The notes under the pieces: model-generated
The model's input: only the letters and a program-made list of their open reading frames with translations
Told to the model about the DNA's origin: nothing
The model's database searches: none
Made by a program: the position numbers and the translations under genes
Source: Lunularia cruciata
Taxonomy: Eukaryota; Streptophyta; Marchantiopsida; Lunulariales; Lunulariaceae
Reading direction: 5' to 3'
DNA: 64,000 nt
Assembly (NCBI GenBank): GCA_948567375.1
Contig: OX419764.1
Location: forward strand, 81,001-145,000
In this document: in pieces, positions 52,562-63,862 of the stretch
How the letters are laid out: the number at the start of each line of letters is the position of its first letter
Numbering within the stretch: position 1 is the stretch's first letter

Positions 52562-55500
52562 TTGAAGTCTCCTTTAAAACCCTTAAATTATAAAGATTTA
52601 GTTAAGGAGGTTGTAACTAAGGCATATTGTTATAGTATTAATAAGGTTAAAGATTTTAGTAGTAAATTTGAGGTCTGTGATAGGCTAACAGATTACAGTA
52701 AAGTAACTTGGAAGGATCACGAAGCTGATTGGTGTAACCATAGACCGATGAAAAATATATTAGAAGTTTTCGTGGGTTTCGATTCAGAATATGTTCAAAA
52801 TGATTTCAATAGTAAACCTTCCAAGGATGATAAGTCTTTTGTAGGTGTGTCAAAAAGACACACCCAGGGAGAATAATGTTTCCAGGAATTAAATGCTAAA
52901 GATAGAAAGAGGTTCAAAGATAGGAACCGGAGTTTTCATTTTATGTCCGGTAATAAGGTATTGTCTTACCAACTATTGATAGTGAGCATTGATCTGGGAG
53001 TTAATTCAAATCATATTATTTTGACTGAAGGAAGGTGATCGAATTCATTTTACTTTTCTAATAGGTTGTATTTCAAGTTTTTGAAAAAGTCTGACAGGAG
53101 TTAAACCTCCTGGCCCAGACTGGCCAATATACCGCTTTTATTTAATATCTCATTTCACTCTAGCCAAAATGCAAACATTTCGAGATTTTAATAAGATAAA
53201 GAAAGGAGTCGATTCGTGTCCAGGTTCATTCGTTACAATGAGAGGTCCTACGGAGGTTAATATTGAGTTTAAAGGGGGGGGAATGATGGATCTCGAAATT
53301 CGTTTACTAGACACCGCGTTGTTAGCACCTGCGGGTTATAAAGACTTAGCTTCTTTAGGTAAATTTGTAGGACTTGAAAAGAGGGATATTGGTGAGAATA
53401 TAAAGATTATGGATATTTTTATTAATGAAAACCCTACGAAATTTTCTAACTATGCTATGATAGATTCTGTTATTGCGTTGTCCTATTGGCTTAGTATCCA
53501 TAATTTTACTCAATCCCTTGGGGAGAGGACAATTTTATTAACAGTTGGAGGGATATCTGCTATAGATGTTTTGAATCCTTTCTGAAATGTGAAGGATTGA
53601 GTATAAGAAAGTTGTTTTGTAGTAGTAGTAACTTTGAAAGATATACTAGTTTCGCTCATAATAGTTTTATGGGTGGTCGGGGTGAGTCCTTTGTGGTCGG
53701 TTTGATTGAGAAGCAGTTTCATGATTTAGAGCTGACTGGGGCTTTTTCTATAGGGATGAAGATGTTACCGTGGTTAGATTTGGGTGGAGCATACGTAACA
53801 AAGGATTTGAATGATTTCAAACCTGCTGATGTTTTTGGGTTCGGGGAAGTTTATTTTAACTTCCCGGACTCCCTTAAATATCCTTGTCTTCCAGTTAAAA
53901 CGCGTAATGGTCTTATATTTCCTTTAAGCGGTGAAACTCAATGTACAGGTTTTAAGATATCTCTTGCTTTGCGGGTGGGAGCTGATTGAAAACTAATCGA
54001 AGGCCCGTAGGGCCGCCGTAATTTAAACCTTTATCAAAATTCGTGAATGAAATCCCTTTAAAACGTAATACCTATAGTAAAGGAACACTAGGCAACGCTT
54101 TCTATAAACTTGTTTTAATTTAACTTTATGGACGTGTAAAGGGTTATTTCGATACCAGGTCGGGGCTCACGTGTTAGGGAAAGGAGGTAAACTTACAAAC
54201 CCTTACATCGCTAGTTTAGTAATGGGGTAGAGGAGTTTTAGGTTCCATTTTTTACGGGATTTAAATTCATAGGGGTTTAGTCCTGTCGGCTACGGTCGAC
54301 AGATTGATTTCGACGTTATCTTTAGATGAGGTTTTTACTGTTGTCGAGGGGCCTTTAATAAATCTTTATAAAAAGTCTGTTTTGGATTTTGAGGGTCGAC
54401 GAGACACTCGACCAAAGGGAGAGGTTAAATCTAGTTACTTAGAAGAGAAAGGTACTACTTCTAAGTTATATTCCTGGAAAACTCGAGGACAATTGCACTT
54501 GTCTAAAGGTCAAATATCAGCCATGGCGGGATCTAAAATCGCTTGAAGATTTTGATAAATATGTTTATAGCTTTAATAGTAGTTTAAAAATCGAGCGGTT
54601 ACGGCGGTTGAAGATCAATTTTGTTGGGGGAGGGTTTGAGTAAAATGGATACAAACTTTCTTCAAAATAAAAGTCGTCAAACAATCGAATACAACTTTAT
54701 ATTTTGAACTATTAAAGAGTTTTGAAATAGTAAACGTTTTTAGAACGCTTCATCCTGATTTCAAAGGTTTGGCTTTACTTTTTGATGAAAAGGTTATGTC
54801 AACTTTACCCGACACCCAATTGTTATGTGTTTAAGGAGTTGATACCCAAGGAAGATTGGGTACAAGTTTATAGAGATACGTTAGACAATGTGATGAGGAG
54901 ACGAAGTTTGATGAATAATCATATATAAAGATGAGTTATCATATATAAGGGATATTTAAATATGAAAAAGAAGTTGGGTTTGCGTACAAAAAATTTTTCC
55001 ATTGAATACACTAAAAGTTATTTATAGAAAGGGTGAAGAAGCATCTACTTTTTTATTTACGGTAAAACCCCTGAAGATTGCCATAAAATTATTGAATTCA
55101 TAAGTCAGGCATTCAAAATACCATTAGACCCGAATTTGGTACAAAGACGTTAGTCTTGTAGAGATAAAGACTTGTGTAGTAATTCCGCTTCAATAAAAGC
55201 GAATTTAGAATATTTATTACAGAACTCCAAACCTTTTCACGAGGTCCGTAGGGAAACGAGACCCGTAAGGGCAATTCTGATGATTCATGTAAAAGGTGTG
55301 AAATTGTTATTGTTTGTTAATTTTCCAGGTTGCGCTGGTGTCCTGCATTACGTATATACTTTTAGATTTAGTAGATAGGAAAAGATGGCTTAATACTGAC
55401 GCGGCGTTTTTTTCTTTATTCAAATCGCATATGTTTCAACTGGACATAAGAAAGAAACAGCGTGAAGGATGTTGCCTCAACCAGTTTTACTGGTGAGATT
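52562..55500 (+). pseudogene. decayed protein-primed family B DNA polymerase (linear plasmid type)
   Basis: Consecutive forward frames carry motifs of the plasmid/invertron type B DNA polymerases. VGFDSEY (Asp at 52781) resembles exonuclease motif I (DxE). NYAMIDSVIALSYW (about 53451) resembles the YxxxD exonuclease III motif. GGRGESFVVGL (about 53669) resembles the YxGG-type linker. DLELTGAFSIGM (about 53729) sits where polymerase motif A would be. Frame breaks and stops separate the pieces at about 52876, 53585 and 53990, and the later half is only scattered protein-like text. A CTCGACCAAAGGGAGAGG repeat has landed at about 54395. No intact motif C was found. It is dead, AT-rich compared with neighbours, and probably plasmid-derived. 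Confidence 0.65.
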
Positions 55501-55552
55501 TCGGAGGTTGGAAGTGTTTCAACACCTCTCGAACCTTATGTAGATACCATTT

Positions 55553-55591
55553 TACATGGTTTGACGGGCAGTTTGTACAGGGCCGAGTACT

Positions 55592-55641
<50 letters not shown>

Positions 55642-55948
55642 TTCTCGAGTTGCAGAGAACAATCCGAACTTAGGCAATCTTTCTGGATTCGTTCCGCCTT
55701 ACAGCATTGCTTCCAATTGTAATTGCCATTGTAGCACGTGTGTAGCCCAGCCCATAAGGGCCATGCGGACTTGACGTCATCCCCACCTTCCTCCAGTATA
55801 TCACTGACAGTTTTTTGTGAGTGCAGCACATGGCTTGGAGTGTCAATCATTTTGACTAAGACTGAGGAACTCAGTGTGAAGTGTACAATGTTCTGAGAGC
55901 TTCGTTCGTCGGAGAATACCGTATGAAAACTTTGTATGGTCATATCCA
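55553..55948 (-). pseudogene. rrn18: inverted duplicate of an rrn18 3' segment
   Basis: The complement of this stretch matches rrn18 from about 60390 to 60782 almost base for base, including the GGGCTGGGCTACACACGTGC region and AAACTGCCCGTCAAACCATG. Homology stops sharply at both ends. The two copies form an inverted repeat of about 395 bases spaced by 4.4 kb. Confidence 0.95.
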
Positions 55949-56494
55949 TAGAGCTTTCTCCAGCTTATTTTGCACTTGGTATAATAACTATTTGGGTAGT
56001 TCTTATGCAGAATTATGCCGTAACGTTAAGCTTTGGCTAGGCTTCACTGGTTCTCTAAGGTAATTAAGCTATATAAGCGTGAAGAACTTCCGTGATTTAA
56101 GCGTGAAGGAGGTATATTATGCCTTTCATTTGTAGTCGTTACTGACCTCTGGGCCGTCAGGGTCCATGAGTGCTAGCTTTTCTTGTACCGGTCACGGTAG
56201 GTTAAACAAAGGCCCGTAGGGGTTTCTTTGGTTAAAACACTTGCTAACCAGAGGCCCGTAGGGAATGTTGGATTTCTGACTTTGCAAACTAATAATCTGG
56301 TAACCACAGCGTAGGGAACCTGTGCTTGGATTGTCTCCCTTTTCTATATACATCTTTATTTTCTTTTTGTTACCATAAAAACGAAAAAACAATCAAATTT
56401 TTTTGTTTTAGGGCTGAAACCTGAAGATGAAGCATCATATAAAATGTATGAAAATATTTGTGCAATTTTTTGGGGCCTGGGGCCCTTATTTCTT

Positions 56495-56578
56495 AGTAGG
56501 ATGCTTAATTGGTTAGTGATACGCAAGATGATTTATATTGTAAGTTTGTATAGGTTCAAATCCTATTTATGCGTAAAT
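56495..56578 (+). tRNA. tRNA-like remnant upstream of rrn18
   Basis: A good T-arm (ATAGGTTCAAATCCTAT) and a D-arm-like TTAATTGGTTAGTGA are present. The acceptor ends do not pair, and the anticodon stem is weak. It is probably a decayed tRNA. Identity is not assigned. Confidence 0.35.
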
Positions 56579-56593
56579 TAAATAATCATACTC

Positions 56594-57124
56594 AAAAAAA
56601 AGAGTTTGATCCTGGCTCAGAATGAACGCTAGCGATATGCTTAACACATGCAAGTCGAACGTTGTTTTCGTCCTTACGTGTTGAAGGTTGCATTCGGAGA
56701 AGAAAGCCTTTTTTCTTCTCTGAGCTGCTCAACTTTTAATCAGTTGAGCCTGCGGCCTACGATCAACCGTGAGAACCGTTGAAAACAAAGTGGCGAACGG
56801 GCGAGTAATATGTGGGAATCTGCCAAACAGTTTGGGCCAAATCCCGAATAAACGAAAGCTAAAAGGCGCTGTTTGATGAGCCTACAAAGCATCAGGTAGT
56901 TGGTTAGGTAAAGGCTGACCAAGCCAACGACGCTTAGCGGGTCTGTTAGGACGATCCGCCGCACTGGGACTGAGACACGGCCCAGACTCCCACGGGAGGC
57001 TGCAGTGGGGAATCTTGGACAATGGGCGAAAGCCTGATCCAGCAATATGGCGTGAGTGAAGAAGGGCAATGCAGCTTGTAAAGCTCTTTCGTCGAGTATG
57101 CGATTATGACAAGACTCGAAGAAG

Positions 57125-57160
<36 letters not shown>

Positions 57161-57401
57161 GACGGGGGGGGCAAGTGTTATTCGGAATGACTAGGCGTAA
57201 AGGGCACGTAGGCGGTGAATCCAGTTGAAAGTGAAAGTCGCCAGCTCAACTGGCGGAATGCTTTCAAAACCAATTTACTAGAGTAAGGCATAGAGGAAAG
57301 CGGAATTTCGTGTGTAGCGATAAAATGCAAAAATATACGAAGGAACGCCAAAAGCGAAGGCAGCTTTCTGGTTCTTTAACTGACGCTAAAGTGCGAAAGC
57401 A

Positions 57402-57437
<36 letters not shown>

Positions 57438-57616
57438 TGCTGTAAACGATGAGTGTTCGTTCTTGGTCTACTGATATCGCACTCTTTTGGTCTAACTTAA
57501 GCTCGGCTTAATGCTTAAATTACTGCAAAGGTAGTGTGACTCGATTGTTTTCTTCAAGTTCCAACAATCGTGAAAAATATGTGATGATCAGGGGCTGAGC
57601 TAACGCGTTAAACACT

Positions 57617-57649
<33 letters not shown>
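56594..57649 (+). rRNA. rrn18: 18S (small subunit) rRNA, exon 1
   Basis: This is bacterial-type SSU rRNA starting at AGAGTTTGATCCTGGCTCAG. Hallmarks are CACTGGGACTGAGACACGGCCC, CCGTGCCAGCAGCCGCGGTAA and GGATTAGATACCCTGGTAGTCC. The exon ends after GCAAGGCTGAAACT, in front of a group II intron. The 5' end is approximate. Confidence 0.96.
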
Positions 57650-60056
57650 GTGCGCCATTTCACGATATATTAGGCCCGCGCCCCCAGATCAAAATGATCA
57701 GGCAACAGGCGCCGTGCGAGTTGCAAATCACGCACGTAATGCTAGCAGCTCATCCGACGCTATAACCAAAAGCAATCCGGCAAAAGCCTAGGGGAGTATA
57801 GCATGCTGCTAAACGGAGACACAGATACAAGCACATATATCGAGGCCGTCTTCGGAGCAACCAGTCGTTCATAGGTTCTATCTCTGAGTCTACTGCGGGT
57901 CTGCCTTCCCGAAGCAGTCAAACTGCTTAAGAGTAGGGGGTCTCCTCAGAGTTTCGGGGGATCCCATAAAGCAACCGCTCATCAGAAACACCAAAGGTGT
58001 GCAATGACTCGAACCTAAAAACGACACTGACCTAAATATCGGAACTTGGGGTCCGCGGTATTCGCTGCCGGGGACGGATGCCTGATAGTAGCTTAACGCG
58101 CTAAGCAGGCAAGTATCACTACTCCATCAAGAACATTCTGTTCCCTCCCGGAGCATCGTGTCTCTTATGATAGAAATCAAGCCTCCGGAGATAGGAGGAG
58201 TTTATAAGTTCCAAAAAGAAAAAAAGAAGAGTTATCATGACAAAATGCAATTACGAGCAACTACTAGACCCCGAGATATTTAGGCTAGCTTACGAGCTAA
58301 AGAAATCGAAATCAGGCAATATGAAACCTGGTGCGGATAAAGAAACTCTCGACGGGTTCTCCCAAGCCTATGTTGAGAAGGTCGTCCGTCAACTAAAAGA
58401 CGAATCATTTAAATTCCGTCCGTCACGAAGAGAATTCATTCCTAAAGCAGACGGCAAGCTTCGTTCCCTGGGCATACCATCCCCTAGAGACAAGATAGTA
58501 CAAGAGGTCATGAGGAGGATCCTTGAACCTGTATTTGAACCGCAGTTCCTGGATTCGTCTCACGGATTTAGACCTCATCGATCACCGCACACGGCTCTAC
58601 GACAAATCCGTCGATGGACAGGCACCTCCTGGATGATCGAAGGAAACATCAAAGGATACTTCGACAACATCGATCATCACCTACTCGCGGGATTCATAGC
58701 AGAGTTGGTAAAGGACCAACGGCTTATCGCGCTTTATTGGAAATTGGTACGCGCTGGCTATGTAAACCAAGGCAAAGCAGAGCCACACTTGCTAACAGGA
58801 GTACCTCAAGGAGGGATACTATCGCCTCTGCTTTCCAACATCTACCTACACCAGTTCGATCTATTCATGGAGGAAATCAAAGTCAAATATACAACGACCG
58901 GTGCGCTTTCCAAAACCAACCCGATCTACTTGAAGGCGCGGAATAAATACTACAAACTTGTGAAATCATCCAAGGCTTCTTCAGCCGAAATAATCCGAGC
59001 GAGACGCGATATGTTGAAAATGGCTTACGCGATTCAAACAGGTTCTAGGGTGCGTTATGTTAGATACGCGGACGATTGGGTGATCGGGGTCACGGGTCCA
59101 AAAGCCCTGGCCGTACAAATCAAAGAAGAGGTCTCCACCTTCCTCCAAAAAAAACTAAAACTTTCGCTTCAGGCCGAAAAAACACGTATTACCAATCTAT
59201 CAAGAAGCGAAGCTTTATGCCTAGGAACCTTAATAAGCATCACAACTCGTAAATACGTGCAAAGCCAGAGGGTGGGGGGGGGTCACAAGCGAGCCTCCTT
59301 CGGTAGAATACGCCTGTGCATACCCATCGATATACTTATCGGGAAGCTCTCACAAATGGGGGCGTGCGACGAAAAGGGAACGCCCAAAGCGGTGACCCAA
59401 TGGATTTTTCTAAACGCGGGAGAAATAATCAACAAATATATGGCTGTGTTCCGGGGATACTACAACTACTACTCATTCGCAGACGATATCCACCACCTTC
59501 TCCGAATAATATACATACTAAGATACTCGGCTATCAACACGGTCGCCCGTAAACTGGGGCTTAACACGGCCAAAGTAATAAAACGCTTCGGCGTGGACCT
59601 AATCTTCCGGGACCACACGAATGAGATCAAGCATAAGCTCAATTTCCCGCGATCCCTACCCAATAAGCGCATGAACTTCGCCTTGAGTCCGCCTTCGGAC
59701 CCTATAGTTATATTTGATACAAGCTGCGCTCGCACTCAGTGTTGGACGACCCGTGTCAAGTATGTGGCTCCTACGAACAGGTGGAGATGCACCACATAAA
59801 AAGACTAAGCCGCGACAACGCGGTTTAACTAGGTTGATGGCCCAATTGAATCGTAAACAACTCCCGGTCTGCCGTAACTGTCATAGGAAAATTCATAGAG
59901 GGGAATACAACGGAATGAGGCTGGAACGATTACTCGCAAGGAACAAAAAACATCTTGATTAGTTAGTGACAGGGAGAGCCATATGCCGGGAAACTGGCAC
60001 GTATGGTTCGGAGGGAGGTATATGTCTTCCACATGGGAGATGGGTACCGACCCTAC
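57650..60056 (+). other. rrn18 group II intron
   Basis: The intron is 2407 bases, starting GTGCGCCATTTC and ending CCTAC. Domain V is at about 59970-60012 (AGAGCCATATGCCGGG...CACGTATGGTTCGG). It splits the SSU rRNA immediately before the universally conserved CAAAGGAATTGACGGGGGCC. It carries a maturase/HNH ORF and is free of the GC palindromes. Confidence 0.94.
58237..59799 (+). CDS. rrn18 intron reverse transcriptase/maturase, HNH tail frameshifted
   Basis: The product is 520 residues from [17 protein letters not shown] motifs are present in order: [43 protein letters not shown], the catalytic Asp region in [16 protein letters not shown] (Gly where Asp is usual in the DIKGYFD box), [17 protein letters not shown], and an intact YADD at 59065-59076. 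A domain X region ([11 protein letters not shown]) follows. The HNH endonuclease domain is split. CQVCG and HHIK (59754-59796) lie in a second frame, and VCRNCHRKIHRGEYNG (about 59865-59915) in a third, so two frameshifts disable it. It probably serves splicing only, if it is functional. Confidence 0.9.
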   Translation: MTKCNYEQLLDPEIFRLAYELKKSKSGNMKPGADKETLDGFSQAYVEKVVRQLKDESFKFRPSRREFIPKADGKLRSLGIPSPRDKIVQEVMRRILEPVFEPQFLDSSHGFRPHRSPHTALRQIRRWTGTSWMIEGNIKGYFDNIDHHLLAGFIAELVKDQRLIALYWKLVRAGYVNQGKAEPHLLTGVPQGGILSPLLSNIYLHQFDLFMEEIKVKYTTTGALSKTNPIYLKARNKYYKLVKSSKASSAEIIRARRDMLKMAYAIQTGSRVRYVRYADDWVIGVTGPKALAVQIKEEVSTFLQKKLKLSLQAEKTRITNLSRSEALCLGTLISITTRKYVQSQRVGGGHKRASFGRIRLCIPIDILIGKLSQMGACDEKGTPKAVTQWIFLNAGEIINKYMAVFRGYYNYYSFADDIHHLLRIIYILRYSAINTVARKLGLNTAKVIKRFGVDLIFRDHTNEIKHKLNFPRSLPNKRMNFALSPPSDPIVIFDTSCARTQCWTTRVKYVAPTNRWRCTT

Positions 60057-60077
60057 CAAAGGAATTGACGGGGGCCT

Positions 60078-60110
<33 letters not shown>

Positions 60111-60694
60111 TCAACGCGCAAAACCTTACCAGCCCTTGACATATGAATAAGTGTGCTTGTCCTTAACGGGATGGTACGAAAATTCATACAGGTGTTGCAT
60201 GGCTGTCGTCAGCTCGTGTCTTGAGACGTTGGGTTAAGTCCTATAACGAGCGCAACCCTCGTTTTGTGTTGCTAAGACATGCTTTGGTTCAATCCTTGAC
60301 CACTGGAGACTGACGAAGACTACGCCGTGAAAATGGAGGATACCGACGAGCTAAGTTTTTGCAAACGCCGTGTGGCTCATTCTGAAAAGAATATGACCAT
60401 ACAAAGTTTTCATACGGTACTCTCCGACGAACGAAGCTCTCAGAGCATTGTACACTTCACACTGAGTTCCTCAGTCTTAGTCAAAATGATTGACACTCCA
60501 AGCCATGTGCTGCACTCACAAAAAACTGCCAGTGATATACTGGAGGAAGGTGGGGATGACGTCAAGTCCGCATGGCCCTTATGGGCTGGGCTACACACGT
60601 GCTACAATGGCAATTACAATTGGAAGCAATGCTGTAAGGCGGAGCGAATCCAGAAAGATTGCCTAAGTTCGGATTGTTCTCTGCAACTCGAGAA

Positions 60695-60744
<50 letters not shown>

Positions 60745-60970
60745 AGTACTCGGGCCCTGTACAAACTGCCCGTCAAACCATGGGAATTGGTTTCGCCCGA
60801 AGCAGCCGACCAAGGATCACCCATTACTCGGGGTGTTCCACGCCGTTGTTGAGTGTGGTCTACTAGAGTCATTGGTGATCTTATGTAGGAGACCAAGGTT
60901 GGGCCATTGACTGAGGTTAAGTCGTAACAAGGTAGCCGCAGGGGAACCTGTGGCTGGATTGACTCCTTTT
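60057..60970 (+). rRNA. rrn18: 18S (small subunit) rRNA, exon 2
   Basis: This exon starts CAAAGGAATTGACGGGGGCC and contains ATGGCTGTCGTCAGCTCGTG, GGGCTACACACGTGCTACAATGG and, at the 3' end, GTCGTAACAAGGTAGCCG. The anti-Shine-Dalgarno end is recognisable as GGATTGACTCCTTTT, so the end is near 60970. Bases 60390-60782 are duplicated in inverted form at 55553-55948. Confidence 0.96.
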
Positions 60971-61109
60971 TTCTAATTCCATAAAAAATGGCAAGCGGCA
61001 AAAAAATAATAAAAAAAATTGGCTTTACGAAAGAAAGCTTTCAATTTACAATCTCGAATACAATGACACAGCTAAAAAAAAAATAATAAAATAAATTTAA
61101 AATTTCATC

Positions 61110-61403
61110 ATGATACTTTTTTATGTTTTTATTGTTCTCGCTTTAGTTTCGGGTGCTCTCGGTATACGTGCAAAAAATCCCGTTCATTCTGTTGTCTTTT
61201 TAATCCTAGTTTTTTTCAATACTTCCGGTTTACTTGTTTTGTTAGGTCTTTACTTCTTTGCTATGTTTTTTTTAGTTGTTTATGTAGGAGCCGTTTTAAT
61301 TTTGTTTGTCGTTATGATGTTACATATAAGGATAGAAGAAATTCACGAGAATGTATTGCGCTATTTACCTATAGGTGGTTTTATTGGGCTTATTTTTTTT
61401 TGA
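61110..61403 (+). pseudogene. nad6: NADH dehydrogenase subunit 6, truncated 5' part
   Basis: This is the N-terminal half of ND6, starting MILFYVFIVLALVSGALGIR, with the conserved helix containing VVYVGAV and the MMLHIRIEEIHENVLRYLP segment. Two residues are missing inside the third helix compared with the family. A 9-T run then shifts the frame, ending translation at a TGA. In the neighbouring frame only a few more ND6 codons (EIF) remain before a dispersed CTTTCGTAAAGCC repeat begins at about 61413. The expected 100 C-terminal residues are absent downstream. It is a dead copy, or the 3' half was displaced. Confidence 0.85.
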
Positions 61404-61409
61404 GATTTT

Positions 61410-61740
61410 TAATCCCTTCTTTCGTAAAGCCGTCTCTTGTCTGACAGTGCTTACGCACCTTCGGACCCTTCCCCAAAAAGTGGGCTTTGGCTCCCTCTCC
61501 CTATGGTCGAGTGTCCTCGTTCCGCGTTTTCTGGGCAAAAAACGCGTCTTCGATCCAAAAAAAATCTAGATTTTTTTTGACTTTAGCTCTCGACCCACGG
61601 GAGAGGCCCGGAGTGCCCGACCAGCCGGAGAGGCCCGCCGGCTCCACTTGACGGAGGCCGGGACAGGCAATCAAGCCTATAAAGACCTGTATTGCAGCCT
61701 TCGTGATGGCCACTTTCTCTTCGGGCTATGCGACCATAGA
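61410..61740. repeat. dispersed repeat cluster after truncated nad6
   Basis: The series comprises CTTTCGTAAAGCC, TTGTCTGACAGTGC, CTCTCCCTATGGTCGAG, an AT-rich core and GAGAGGCCCG elements. No gene is seen. Confidence 0.75.
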
Positions 61741-61832
61741 CTAGATAAAGAAAAGCACAGGGCGTGAAGCGAATTCTAACCCAACAACTAGGAAGCGGTA
61801 GATTATTATAACAGCGGGATCATAATCAGCAT

Positions 61833-61905
61833 GTCGGAATAGTTTAGTAGGGTAGAACAGCGGGATCATAATTCGCACACGGGGGTTCAAATCCCTCTTC
61901 CGATA
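61833..61905 (+). tRNA. trnM: tRNA-Met (CAU, elongator)
   Basis: The acceptor is GTCGGAA/TTCCGAT, the anticodon is CAT in GATCATAAT and the T-loop is TTCAAAT. A partial copy of its anticodon arm (ACAGCGGGATCATAATC) lies just upstream at 61810-61827. Confidence 0.85.
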
Positions 61906-62928
61906 GGCAAAAAAAATATTTTTTTGCTGGTAACTAACCATATATAAATTTCCATCTAATTTGGGCTACGGTAAAGAGAGATCTACGATGTTTCTTAGCG
62001 TAATTACACAATCCAATATACTGTATGTTGTATTGACAAAGCGATCAATATCATATACAATGCACCTTGAGTTTTCATTATATACTTTGTTCACAAAGTA
62101 TATAAACGACCGCTATACCCCATATCTACGTACTTTTGTTAACTAAAAAATTAGCTCCGAAAAGCTGTCCGGTTATAAATGATTTATAAATCATTTTAGA
62201 GGATTCATTGCTTTGAAATAAAAAAAAAATATATATATTTTTTTTCGCCTTCGATTCTTAACTCACCATGAAGAAACACTGGAAACTTTTAGATGCCAGA
62301 ACCTTGCGAAGCTTGGCACTTTGATTTCGGGTTTTCGATAACCGTGAAGTTTCTACCTCTCTACTTCATTTTTAAATCTTAATAGTCCCCCAATTACAAG
62401 GCACGGAGTGCCCTTTGGCAAGTAACCTAAGGCAATTGGGCCATTTGAGAATTCAACCTTACGTCGTGCACAGCGCGCCGATAGTTTGACTAGCTTGAAG
62501 ATTCGGGGGCCTCGGCCCCCAGGGGGGACTGTCAGAAAAAAAAAGAGGGAAAAAACTTACAAAAACTGAAAAAAAAATAAAAAAACTGACAAGGCCTTTT
62601 TTATCTATTTTTTTTCTGCTTTCTGCGTTCGGCCTGGCATGCCTTAAACTTGTTCTTTTTAAGTGCAAGTAGCAAGTGTAGCTTGCCTTTCAGTAGCAAA
62701 TAAAAGTGCAAGCTTACAGTGCCTTATGGGTGGTCTGGTGGTCCCATGATATCCTACACTAGACGCTCAGGCCCTTTGGCCTTTTATCTTTGTACAAATT
62801 AGTACACATTTTAATATATTTAATGAAAATCGGCAAAAAAAGAATTTATTATTATTTTATAAATAATATAATAATAAAATAAATTAGATTATTTATTTAT
62901 TTGAAAAAATAAAAATAAAAATTTTGAG
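61906..62928. other. intergenic, no supported gene
   Basis: AT palindromes lie at 61910-61925 and 62220-62245. A GTCAG-type repeat sits at 62520-62600 and an AT-rich run at 62810-62920, just upstream of rrn5. A short frame at 61961-62146 has no recognised content. Confidence 0.5.
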
Positions 62929-63047
62929 AGCCGGGCACTATGGTAAGATGTGAAAACACCCGATCCCATTTCGACCTCGATATGTGAAATCGTCTTAGAC
63001 CATATGTACTGATTCATCAATTTCGGGAGACATGGTCCACGCCCGGA
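62929..63047 (+). rRNA. rrn5: 5S rRNA
   Basis: This is a plant mitochondrial 5S rRNA. GCCGGGCACTATGGTAAGA at the start pairs with GCCCGG at the end. ACACCCGATCCCATTTCGACC, CCATATGTACTG and TCGGGAGACATGGTC are conserved. Confidence 0.93.
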
Positions 63048-63477
63048 CAACGCACTTGATCAAAAAAAAAATATATATACGACCAAAATTAAATTCCTAA
63101 AATACAAAAATGCTGTTAGACAAACGCAGATAGCTTACGCAAAAAAATACGACCATATCCTGGAAACTCTAGTCCAGCCGGGGATAAGATAACCATGCCA
63201 GTGGTTTAAAGCTTACTTTGTTGGTCTTTCTTCTAGAAATGGCGGAGAAAGAAGGGTGGTCTGGATACTTCTTTGGTTTTACAGGGCTTTACGAACTTGT
63301 TGTATGAATTCGCACGAGGGACGCAGTGATGAACAATCCCGGGGAGCAAGCCCTAAAGTATTGCGTAGCCTGACTTTAGCCAAAGGACCCGAAGAATCAT
63401 ATAAAAATAATGATGAATCATCATAGATAAATAAAAGGCGATAAACAAAAATATATCTCTTTTTTTGTTGGCTGTTC

Positions 63478-63548
63478 GCGGGATAGAGTAATTGGTAACT
63501 CGTCAGGCTCATAATCTGAATGTTGTGGGTTCGAATCCGACTCCCGCC
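63478..63548 (+). tRNA. trnfM: initiator tRNA-fMet (CAU)
   Basis: The acceptor is GCGGGA/TCCCGC. The anticodon is CAT in CTCATAA with the initiator-type AGGCTCATAATCT arm, and the T-loop is TTCGAAT. One mismatch in the T-stem suggests slight decay or natural variation. Confidence 0.85.
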
Positions 63549-63766
63549 AAAAAAGGTGATGCTGAGAAAAAAAATGCAAAAAATAAACAACCCACCCACA
63601 AAACACGAGGTCCGGTTCTAGATATAACTTTTCTGATTTCCTTTCCCGCCTGGGGCTTTAGCCCGTATTTTAAAAAAATCTATAGAAGTCGCCTATATTC
63701 CAATTCTTTTCATTTTTATTGCAAAAAAAAATGCAAAAAATGTTATGTAAAACTAACGTCCTACAT

Positions 63767-63862
63767 CTTCGGCCTCAACTAAATCAATTTATGTATTTGA
63801 CACAATTCCTTTGGTTATGTTTGTTTTATATTACTTTCTATTTTGTCTTATATTCAATATTG
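63767..63862 (+). pseudogene. atp8: atp8 5' fragment
   Basis: The frame reads PQLNQFMYLTQFLWLCLFYI and then TFYFVLY, the start of ATP synthase subunit 8 (plant mitochondrial orfB). The codon in the ATG position is CGG. After about 30 residues the similarity ends (around SILGFTN). The following sequence to 63973 is GC-rich repeat-like, with GGCGAAGC and GCTTCGCC arms. It is a fragment, not a working gene. Confidence 0.7.

Noticed and set aside
55536-55949. 137-codon frame, also seen in rrn18 exon 2 at 60327-60866
   Set aside because: It is ribosomal RNA sequence, not protein. Both copies are the rrn18 segment.
56740-57174. 144-codon minus-strand frame
   Set aside because: It lies entirely within rrn18 exon 1, antisense.
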